NCBI GenBank assembly: GCA_963617485.1
Contig: CAVEPA010000007.1
Location: 1 to 64,000 of the forward strand
Source: UBA1757 sp963617485
GTDB taxonomy: Bacteria; Bacteroidota; Bacteroidia; Bacteroidales; UBA1402
Length of the DNA stretch: 64,000 nucleotides
Direction of reading: 5' to 3'
Under the pieces are notes generated by a model that saw only the letters and a program-made list of their open reading frames with translations, made no database searches and was not told the origin of the DNA. Position numbers and translations under genes: made by a program. Positions within the stretch are counted from its first letter, which is position 1. Each line of letters opens with the position of its first letter. This document shows, in pieces, positions 1 through 7,314 of this stretch.

Positions 1-17
1 GTAGTCGCCGTTTTACC

Positions 18-56
18 GAGAGTCTTGAGCTTCACCGCTTGAGACTCTCTTTTTTT
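18..56 (+). terminator. Rho-independent terminator of a gene upstream of the window
   Basis: GAGAGTCT (18-25) pairs with AGACTCTC (42-49), with a further AGC/GCT pairing inside, followed by seven T (50-56). It ends a plus-strand transcript whose gene lies before the window. Confidence 0.85.
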
Positions 57-126
57 GCCTATATCGAATACGTTAATTGCACATCTTTCAAAAATTAATA
101 AAATGTAAATAATATTGTCTGATTTC

Positions 127-158
127 TTTGCATTATCGATTGGACTGTAGTAGATTTG
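127..158 (+). promoter_or_regulatory. Bacteroidota-type promoter for the T9SS cargo gene
   Basis: TTTG (127-130), a 20-base spacer, then TAGATTTG (151-158), matching the TTTG/TAnnTTTG consensus. The expected transcript start is about 35 bases before the ATG at 200. Confidence 0.7.
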
Positions 159-199
159 CACACTGAAAAACACTTAAATCATCTCTAAAACTATTTACC

Positions 200-2758
200 A
201 TGAAAAAGAAATCACTTGTTTTCAGGCACTTGCTATGTGTCTTGTTTATGTTGACTGTCTTAGGTAACCCCGTTGCCTGGGCGGGCGAAGACGACCTTGT
301 TATTGTCAAATACGGTTTTGATGATGTTGTCGCTGCTCAGGGTGGGCGCGTGGATCAGACAACGCCGCCTCAATGTGAGCACCTGACGTTCTCCTCGTTT
401 GCGGCAGTCGGCGATGCCGGTCTGTACGGCCTTTCCGACAACTCCTCTACCAAAGAGCAATTCAGCTTCTCGGGCTGGCCGGTAAACACCAATCTCAATT
501 TTGACAATTTGAGCCTAGAACAAGCCCTTTCAGCCTTGGATAAGAGTCAATATTACGAGTTTACACTGACACCCGACCAGGGCTATGCGCTTCAAATAGC
601 CAAGTTCAGCTTTAAGTTGGGCAGAACAGCTACCGGTCCGCGCCTGTTTGCGCTCAGTTCTTCGGCCGATAATCACAGCAGCTTGCTTCCTCTAGCCTTT
701 GGCGGTACATCTGCCTCTGTGCGTGTGCTTGACAACTGCATCTTTGTCTGGGCCGATGAAGCCAATACTTTAGCCTATCATCAGTGTCGGTTCGATAAGG
801 AAATAGCTTCTCCTGTCACCTTTCGTTTCTATGCCTGGGCTGCAGAAAACGATAAGGGCAAGTTCGTCATCGACAATGTAGAACTGCAAGTGAAACTCCG
901 TGCATTGCAAGACGGGCAGCCAACATCGCCCGATGACGCATCTCAGACAGAGAACGCCGAAAAGAACCTTGCCGATACGGTAATCATGACCCAACCGCAG
1001 GCGCAATGGCCCGTATTGGCCGATACTACATCCATCGTCTTGACCACAACCGGTGCGCAGTACCGTCAGACGATAAGCATGCCTTGGCCTTCGGTAGACG
1101 CTGTGGTGAATCTGTACAATCCCAAGGATAGTGCGCGTTTATATGTTGAACAGCCGGCAATTCGAGTGCAAGATGCTTTTGGACAAGACCGCACAAGTCA
1201 TTTTCGCTGGTTTTCCGACAAGCAGTTGAGCTTGGAACCGCAAACATCGCAAGCCTTGCTTTTCAGTTTGTATCCGCAGCGTTCTGTTTACGAAAGCGAC
1301 AGTCTGCGCTTCACGCTTGACGGCTCTTTTGTCAGCTATTATGACGAAAGCCAAAAGCAAAACAACGTGATGTATCCTCAAGCTTTCAGCCTGCGTTCTG
1401 TGACGGCTCCCAAGATTATGTATGTATTGCCCGAAGATACCGGTGCGCTGGTGCTTAGAATTTATAACAATGCCGCCGGCGGCCAGTTGCTGCCCATGAC
1501 CTGGAATTGGACCAAGACATCGCAGGAGACTGCGACAGGGCAGGTTTTGGAAGAAAATAGGGAAATCGCGGCAGGCAGCCCGTGGTTCAGCCAGTGGCGT
1601 TACGACTGGTGTCAGGTGGACAGCTTACAAGATATCAGTATTCGGACCGCCGATGAATACGCGCCCGACATTGAACTTTATACATTGCTTAAAGGTGTGG
1701 AAAACAAGCACTTGCTTAGCGTTTCACAAACAGATTCGGCCCGCAAGGATACGATGCTGTTAATGGACGATGGTCGTAATCTGTCCGTTCAGACGACACG
1801 GCAATTCTTGGAAGAAAAGTGGGTGAACGACAGCTCTTTGTGCCTATCCTATCTTCCTGCTTCCAATCAGGTTTTGCTGCTGGGCTATGACATAGATGCC
1901 CATATGGATAGTTTGCAGTTGGAAAACGTGCAGCTGGGCAACGACGTATTTTTGTCTGATGCTTATTATTGGCAGGATGATCAGCAGTATTGTTTGCTCG
2001 ATACGGCGGCGCGCGCCGACACCCTGCATTATCAGCTGAATTTCAGCTATCGTCTTCGGGCTTTGGAGAGCATTTTTGTCCATCTTTACGATTCTATCTG
2101 TTTGGGCGACATCTATCAAGCCAATGGTTTCGATTTGCCGGCACAGGAACAGCCGGGTGATTTTCTCTTTGTAGACAGTCTGCTGGCCGTGAACGGTGCC
2201 GACAGTATTGTTAATTTGCATTTGAACGTGTGTGACAAGCCCGCGATGCCCGAAGAAATCTTTGGCGACAGCCTGATAGTCAGCGCGGGAACCTATCTGT
2301 ATACCATCAAGCCTGTGCCTTCGGCTGCTTTCTATGTCTGGACGGTAATGCCCGGCAACTGGACGCTGGACGATTCGCAGAGCACCACCATGTCGTTGAG
2401 TATACCTTACCCGGGTGAGGGCAGAATTTCTGTCAAGGCAGTGAACCGTTGTGGCGCATCGCAAGACCGCACGCTCCAGCTGCAGGATGCAACACTTACC
2501 GATTTGCCTACGGCTTCCTTCCATGTATTGCCGGGTGCCAGTGCTAACAGCTTCAGCTTGCAAATGCAAGGTCTGACCGGCAAGACAACTATTGCTGTTT
2601 ACGATATGGCGGGCAAGCTGATGTTCAAGGAGAGCAAAACTTCCGATGGCAGCGAAGAAATTTTCGAAATCAATCTGGAAGACTATGTCGGCGGTATGTA
2701 TATGATCAGTATTGTCAATGAGGCTTATCAATCCGCTACCTTGGTAAGAAGCAATTAG
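200..2758 (+). CDS. Secreted T9SS cargo protein with C-terminal sorting domain
   Basis: An 852-residue exported protein of unknown function. Residues 1 to about 28 form a Sec signal peptide (MKKK, a hydrophobic stretch, then AWA). The last ~80 residues have the layout of a type A T9SS sorting domain: TTIAVYDMAGKLMFKE, an acidic connecting strand, then GGMYMISIV and a short basic end, so the protein is probably moved across the outer membrane by T9SS and anchored or released. The middle is beta-rich and shows no catalytic motif I recognise; an Ig/PKD-like fold just before the tail (around residues 690-750) is possible. It has its own promoter at 127-158 and a strong hairpin downstream, so it is probably monocistronic. 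Confidence 0.8.
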   Translation: MKKKSLVFRHLLCVLFMLTVLGNPVAWAGEDDLVIVKYGFDDVVAAQGGRVDQTTPPQCEHLTFSSFAAVGDAGLYGLSDNSSTKEQFSFSGWPVNTNLNFDNLSLEQALSALDKSQYYEFTLTPDQGYALQIAKFSFKLGRTATGPRLFALSSSADNHSSLLPLAFGGTSASVRVLDNCIFVWADEANTLAYHQCRFDKEIASPVTFRFYAWAAENDKGKFVIDNVELQVKLRALQDGQPTSPDDASQTENAEKNLADTVIMTQPQAQWPVLADTTSIVLTTTGAQYRQTISMPWPSVDAVVNLYNPKDSARLYVEQPAIRVQDAFGQDRTSHFRWFSDKQLSLEPQTSQALLFSLYPQRSVYESDSLRFTLDGSFVSYYDESQKQNNVMYPQAFSLRSVTAPKIMYVLPEDTGALVLRIYNNAAGGQLLPMTWNWTKTSQETATGQVLEENREIAAGSPWFSQWRYDWCQVDSLQDISIRTADEYAPDIELYTLLKGVENKHLLSVSQTDSARKDTMLLMDDGRNLSVQTTRQFLEEKWVNDSSLCLSYLPASNQVLLLGYDIDAHMDSLQLENVQLGNDVFLSDAYYWQDDQQYCLLDTAARADTLHYQLNFSYRLRALESIFVHLYDSICLGDIYQANGFDLPAQEQPGDFLFVDSLLAVNGADSIVNLHLNVCDKPAMPEEIFGDSLIVSAGTYLYTIKPVPSAAFYVWTVMPGNWTLDDSQSTTMSLSIPYPGEGRISVKAVNRCGASQDRTLQLQDATLTDLPTASFHVLPGASANSFSLQMQGLTGKTTIAVYDMAGKLMFKESKTSDGSEEIFEINLEDYVGGMYMISIVNEAYQSATLVRSN

Positions 2759-2800
2759 TCTTGATGGCTTATTGCTGATGACCTCTAGAAGTTGCTAGAA

Positions 2801-2850
2801 GAAGTTGTTTTAAGAAGTTCCCGGAACTGTTTTAAAACAACTTCTTTGTA
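2801..2850 (+). terminator. Long hairpin terminator after the T9SS cargo gene
   Basis: GAAGTTGTTTTAA (2801-2813) is perfectly complementary to TTAAAACAACTTC (2832-2844). The 18-base loop itself contains AGTTCC/GGAACT. A T-rich tail follows. The same stretch abuts the -7-like element of the next gene. Confidence 0.7.
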
Positions 2851-2884
2851 TATTTGTGCAGTTTACTAAGTGAGATTACTTAGT
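2849..2884 (+). promoter_or_regulatory. -7 element with a downstream dyad before the nucleotidyltransferase gene
   Basis: TATATTTG (2849-2856) matches the TAnnTTTG -7 element, though no clear TTTG lies 19-20 bases upstream. Nine bases further on, ACTAAGT (2865-2871) and ACTTAGT (2878-2884) form a 7-6-7 inverted repeat at about the expected transcript start. It could be an operator or a short 5' hairpin. Confidence 0.4.
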
Positions 2885-2907
2885 GCCACATCGAAAAATA
2901 AACATCA

Positions 2908-3630
2908 ATGAAAGCTGTATTGTTTGCCGCCGGATTGGGAACCCGTTTGGGCGAGATAACGCAACATAAACCCAAAGCTTTGGTAGAGGTGCAGGGTCGT
3001 CCGATGCTCTATCGGGTGATGGACCGCATCCGCGAGGCTGGTATCAACGATTTTGTGGTGAATGTGCATGCCTTCGCTTCGATGGTGGAGCAAGCGCTGG
3101 ATGCCTATGTACAGGCCTTCCCTCAAGTAAAGGTGCAGATTTCTGACGAACGTGGCCAACTGCTCGAAACGGGCGGTGGCCTGAAGAAAATGGCTGTCTT
3201 CTTGCAAGATGGCCCGTTTCTTGTGCATAACGTCGATATCTTGAGCAATCTTAATTTGAAGGCTTTTGTTGAGCAGGCCTTGCAAGACAGTGACGCTTTG
3301 GCCAGCCTGGCCGTGCGCCGGATACAAAGCGACCGCTATTTCCTCTTCAACGGGCAGATGCAGTTGTGTGCTTGGCAGAATGTGCGTACCGGACAACAGA
3401 AAATATCGCGTCAAGAGGAAGGCTTGCAGCCGCTGGGTTTTATGGGCATTCACGTGGTGCAGCCTCGTCTGCTTGAGCTGATGAGCGAAGAGGGTGTGTT
3501 CTCCATAACGGATGTTTATCTGCGTCTGGCCCGTCAATACGATATCCGCGCCATCGATTGCAGCGATGCTTCTTGGATGGACATCGGTGGCGAGGCGCAG
3601 TTGGCACTGGCTCAAACGGCTTTGCTCTAG
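2908..3630 (+). CDS. Nucleotidyltransferase, sugar-1-phosphate (MurU/ManC-like)
   Basis: A 240-residue single-domain NTP-transferase. The N-terminus has the nucleotide-binding signature AAGLGTRLGEITQHKPKAL (residues 7-25), with the Lys pair that contacts the phosphates; HNVDILSN (about residues 109-116) supplies the metal-binding Asp, and WMDIGG lies near the end. The family moves a nucleotide onto a hexose- or MurNAc-1-phosphate in the cytoplasm. Its small size without a C-terminal left-handed helix resembles MurU (MurNAc-1-phosphate uridylyltransferase) and short mannose-1-phosphate guanylyltransferases. The AmgK kinase that usually partners MurU is not visible in the window, so the substrate is uncertain. 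Confidence 0.75.
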   Translation: MKAVLFAAGLGTRLGEITQHKPKALVEVQGRPMLYRVMDRIREAGINDFVVNVHAFASMVEQALDAYVQAFPQVKVQISDERGQLLETGGGLKKMAVFLQDGPFLVHNVDILSNLNLKAFVEQALQDSDALASLAVRRIQSDRYFLFNGQMQLCAWQNVRTGQQKISRQEEGLQPLGFMGIHVVQPRLLELMSEEGVFSITDVYLRLARQYDIRAIDCSDASWMDIGGEAQLALAQTALL

Positions 3631-3722
3631 AATCGGTATTGCGCGCATATTTAGGGTAAGTATTCTGTAAAAAATAACTACGGACTATTGATTGAAGTGA
3701 GGTGTGTTAATAAGAAATGTGC

Positions 3723-6506
3723 ATGAAGATGACAGTTGCCAAACTGAAAACTGCAGTGTCGCTCGCTTTGTTGAGCTTGAGTGCTTTGGCCTATGCCGAA
3801 GAGAATCCCGTATTGAATTGGCCCCAGCCACAAATAGCAACCCATCCCGGTACGCGCTGGTGGTGGCTGGGTTCGGCGGTAGATAAGGAAAATCTTAGTT
3901 GGAATCTGGAAAGCTTGAAGCAAGCCGGTATCGAAACGGTAGAGATTACACCCATCTACGGAGTGCAGGGTAAGGATTCGATGGAAATTCCTTACTTGTC
4001 GCCGCAGTGGATGTCGATGTACGGACATGTGCTGAAGGAAGCGCAACGTCTTGGTATGCAGGTTGATATGAATGGCGGTACGGGCTGGCCTTTTGGCGGT
4101 CCCAATATCACCATGGACGATGCCGCTACCAAGCAGTTTGTGCAGATTTATTCCTTGGATGCAAGGCAAAAAACGCTCGATTTGAGGGTGCAGGACAAGA
4201 AACAGCAAGCAGTGGCGGCGTTGCGTGCCCTGGTTTTTGTATCGGCCGACGGAAAGCGTGAACAATGGCCTTTGGATAGGGTGCAACAAGGACAACTGGT
4301 GCTGCCTAAAGCAACTGAAGGTACTTTGTACGCGCTCTACGAGGGCAAGACTTTGCAGAAGGTAAAGCGTGCCGCACCCGGTGGTGAGGGCTATGTGATG
4401 AACCATCTGTCGGAAGAGGCTTTGGCGCATTATCTGGAACGTTTCGATGCCGCCTTTGCCCAAAGTGGCCAGCCATGGCCCGCTACCTTCTTCAACGATT
4501 CCTACGAGGTGTACGGTGCCGACTGGAGTCCGGCTTTCCTGTCGGAATTCCGCGCCCGCCGTGGCTACGATTTCTTGGATTATCTGCCCGAATGGGCCGG
4601 TCAGGGCGATACGACCATCATCGGCAAGCTGCTTTGCGATTATCGGCAGACCATCTCCGATATGCTGCTGGACAACTTTACCCGGCCTTGGACGCAGTGG
4701 GCGCATTCGCATGGGGTGAAAACTCGCAACCAGGCTCATGGTTCGCCTGGCAATCTGCTCGATTTGTATGCCGCAATGGACATCCCGGAATGTGAATCTT
4801 TCGGTTGTACGCAGTTCGACATTCCCTTGCTGCGGGTGGACGACAATATGCGTCGCAACGATGCGGTATCGGCAACGCTGCGCTATGCCTCTTCGGCCGC
4901 TCATGTGGCTGGCAAGCCTTACACTTCGAGCGAAAGCATGACATGGCTTACCGAGCATTTCCGCACTTCGCTGGCTTTGATAAAACCCGAGATGGACCTG
5001 CTCTTCGTTAACGGTATCAACCGGGTGTTCTATCACGGAACACCCTATACACCCCAGCAGGCTCCCTGGCCGGGCTGGCTGTTTTACGCTTCCATTCAAG
5101 TGAATCCCAACAACACCATTTTCAGGGATATGGATGCGCTGAACACCTACATTACCCGTGTCCAGTCTTTCATGCAACAAGGCCGTCCCGACAACGACAT
5201 ATTGTTGTATTTTCCCATTTATGATATTTGGGAGAAGTATCGCAAGCGCAAGTATATGACTTTCGAGATACACAAACTCGATGACAAACTTCCTCATTTC
5301 GAGCATATTGTAGACAGTATCGTTGCACATGGTTACGAATTGGACTACATCTCCGATGCCCAATTGCAGCATACGGTTTGGGATGGCAAAGACTTGCAGA
5401 CCCAAGGCAACGCTTATCGTTCCATTCTGGTGCCGTGTTGCGAGGTGATGCCTTTGGCAACCTTCCGTCGGTTGATCGATTTGGCCAAGCAGGGGGCTAC
5501 CGTGATGTTTTTGGGTGGTTTGCCTGTTCAGGTACCTGGTCTGGCTAATCTGAACGAACGTTCCCAACAGCTGGCCGCGCTTCGCAGCGAAGCCTTGAAC
5601 TATGTGAAGATTGCTCCCGCTCTGGACGCACTGCTGCCTCAGTCGGGCGCTGTCTGTGAAGCTTTGTCTGCCGAGTTCGGTGCCAAGTTCGCGCGTCGCC
5701 GCTTGGACGATGGCAAGGTGTATTTCGCATCGATGTTGCAGAACCGGGCCATCAACGATTGGGTGAGTCTGGGCTGTCAGGCACAGGCGGTGCTGCTCTT
5801 CGATCCGATGACGGGTGAACGCTCGCGTGCGCGGATGCGCACGCGAGCCGGCCGCACCGAGATTTTCCTCAGCCTACAGGCGGGCGAGTCGGTGATTGTC
5901 CGCACCTTCGACGAAGAGCCGGCGGGTTATCGCGACCTGCCCGTCGACCGTCACCTGGTAGCGGACTTCCGGCGAGCCCTTTCCTTGGAGGGCGCTTGGG
6001 AATTCCTGTTTGCCGATGGTTGGCCCAAGCAGATGCCCGCCACCACCTTCAAGATGAAGCCCGAACCTTGCTCGTGGACTGAACTGTCCACAGAACAAGC
6101 CAAGAACTTTGCCGGTACGGGCATCTACCGTCTGCGTTTCAAGTTGCCCAAAATCAAGGCCGATGACTGGTGTCTCGATTTCGGCGACAAACTTTACGAA
6201 AGCGCCCGTATCAGTATCAACGGCCAGTATGTGGGCAAAGTGTGGGCGGTGCCTTACCGCTGCGAAGTGGGTTCTTATCTGAAGCCCGGCAAGCAGAATA
6301 CCATCGAGATTGCTGTCACCAACCTGCCGGCCAACTTGATTGCCGATTACGACCGGCGCGGTGTGCAGTGGCGTATCTTCAAGGATATCAATATTGTAAG
6401 TGTCTTTTACAAGCCTATTACATTTGACGTTTGGCCCACTTGCCCCTCCGGACTGATAGGCGCACCTCGGTTGGTTCCGCAGTTTTTGACAGAAACAGAA
6501 GATTAA
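3723..6506 (+). CDS. Exported GH106-like alpha-L-rhamnosidase
   Basis: About 927 residues. I use the ATG at 3723 (others at 3717 and 3729), which gives the signal peptide MKMTVAKLKTAVSLALLSL..AYA. The mature N-terminus has the family hallmark TRWWWLGSAVDKENLSWNL followed by AGIETVEITPIYG, then TGWPFGGPNI, typical of large TIM-barrel enzymes annotated as alpha-L-rhamnosidase (GH106). The last ~170 residues form a galactose-binding/GH2-like beta-sandwich (GTGIYRLRFKLP, then ISINGQYVGKVWAVPYR). It would remove terminal rhamnose from rhamnogalacturonan-type glycans in the periplasm. The next gene starts 18 bases later. Assignment to GH106 is by motif only; a related unclassified glycosidase family is possible. 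Confidence 0.7.
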   Translation: MKMTVAKLKTAVSLALLSLSALAYAEENPVLNWPQPQIATHPGTRWWWLGSAVDKENLSWNLESLKQAGIETVEITPIYGVQGKDSMEIPYLSPQWMSMYGHVLKEAQRLGMQVDMNGGTGWPFGGPNITMDDAATKQFVQIYSLDARQKTLDLRVQDKKQQAVAALRALVFVSADGKREQWPLDRVQQGQLVLPKATEGTLYALYEGKTLQKVKRAAPGGEGYVMNHLSEEALAHYLERFDAAFAQSGQPWPATFFNDSYEVYGADWSPAFLSEFRARRGYDFLDYLPEWAGQGDTTIIGKLLCDYRQTISDMLLDNFTRPWTQWAHSHGVKTRNQAHGSPGNLLDLYAAMDIPECESFGCTQFDIPLLRVDDNMRRNDAVSATLRYASSAAHVAGKPYTSSESMTWLTEHFRTSLALIKPEMDLLFVNGINRVFYHGTPYTPQQAPWPGWLFYASIQVNPNNTIFRDMDALNTYITRVQSFMQQGRPDNDILLYFPIYDIWEKYRKRKYMTFEIHKLDDKLPHFEHIVDSIVAHGYELDYISDAQLQHTVWDGKDLQTQGNAYRSILVPCCEVMPLATFRRLIDLAKQGATVMFLGGLPVQVPGLANLNERSQQLAALRSEALNYVKIAPALDALLPQSGAVCEALSAEFGAKFARRRLDDGKVYFASMLQNRAINDWVSLGCQAQAVLLFDPMTGERSRARMRTRAGRTEIFLSLQAGESVIVRTFDEEPAGYRDLPVDRHLVADFRRALSLEGAWEFLFADGWPKQMPATTFKMKPEPCSWTELSTEQAKNFAGTGIYRLRFKLPKIKADDWCLDFGDKLYESARISINGQYVGKVWAVPYRCEVGSYLKPGKQNTIEIAVTNLPANLIADYDRRGVQWRIFKDINIVSVFYKPITFDVWPTCPSGLIGAPRLVPQFLTETED

Positions 6507-6524
6507 CCATTTTAAAGAAACAAG

Positions 6525-7196
6525 ATGAATATTTGGACTATCACTCTGCTGATTATGTTATTGGGCATGCTAGCCCAGTTTATGTTGAAGAACCGTTTTG
6601 CGAAGTATTCGAAAGTGCCTACCTATAATGGCATGACCGGTGCCGAAGTGGCCCAGAAAATGCTTAGCGACCATGGTATCCAGAAAGTGCGTGTGCAGAT
6701 GACTTCCGGCCTGCTTACCGACCATTACAACCCGCAGACCATGTGCATCAACCTTAGTGAAGCCGTGTACAATTCAAGAAGTATCGCTGCGGCGGCTGTG
6801 GCAGCACACGAATGTGGTCATGCAGTGCAACACGCCTGCGGTTATGCGCCTTTGCGTCTGCGTTCGGCTCTGGTGCCGGTAGTGAATTTCGCCTCAAACA
6901 TCGTTCAATGGGTCTTGCTCGCCGGTATTCTGCTGATAAATATTGTTCCCTCCTTGATTTGGTTGGGCATTGGGCTGTTTGCCCTGACCACACTGTTTAG
7001 CTTGGTGACTTTGCCGGTGGAAATCAACGCTTCGCGCCGTGCCTTGGCCTGGTTGCCGCAAGCCGGTGTATCCGATGAGCGTACAACGCCTATGGCTTTC
7101 GATGCCTTGAAATGGGCCGCCTATACTTATGTTATCGCAGCTATAGGCTCGTTGGCCACTTTGCTTTATTACATTGGCATAGCGCGTCGCGATTAG
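6525..7196 (+). CDS. Membrane zinc metallopeptidase (YugP/Zn_peptidase_2 family)
   Basis: 223 residues, close to the family norm (~225-230). It starts with a membrane segment (WTITLLIMLLGMLAQFML). It contains the zinc-binding motif HECGHAVQ (residues 97-104, HExxH form) and two to three further hydrophobic segments (PVVNFASNIVQWVLLAG, LLINIVPSLIWLGIGL, and one at the C-terminus), plus the conserved LPVEINASRRAL. The family is widespread in bacteria and its substrate is unknown. It probably shares a transcript with the rhamnosidase gene 18 bases upstream, although a functional link is not evident. Confidence 0.85.
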   Translation: MNIWTITLLIMLLGMLAQFMLKNRFAKYSKVPTYNGMTGAEVAQKMLSDHGIQKVRVQMTSGLLTDHYNPQTMCINLSEAVYNSRSIAAAAVAAHECGHAVQHACGYAPLRLRSALVPVVNFASNIVQWVLLAGILLINIVPSLIWLGIGLFALTTLFSLVTLPVEINASRRALAWLPQAGVSDERTTPMAFDALKWAAYTYVIAAIGSLATLLYYIGIARRD

Positions 7197-7234
7197 GAAA
7201 GCCGCAACTGAGCGGCGACACACCTTAAAACGAC

Positions 7235-7268
7235 AAGCCCCGGTTAGCTTCACAGCTTCCCGGGGCTT
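7235..7268. terminator. Bidirectional hairpin terminator between convergent genes
   Basis: AAGCCCCGG (7235-7243) pairs with CCGGGGCTT (7260-7268). A T-rich stretch follows on both sides (GGTTTT on the plus strand, GTCGTTTTA on the minus). It separates the peptidase gene from the receptor gene that ends at 7315. Confidence 0.7.
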
Positions 7269-7314
7269 GGTGTGGTTTTACCCACACACACTTAATATGG
7301 AGAATGATGATGAA

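Noticed and set aside
3678..5567. Minus-strand open frame of about 630 codons
   Set aside because: Antisense to the GH106-like rhamnosidase, whose plus-strand frame has a signal peptide and family motifs.
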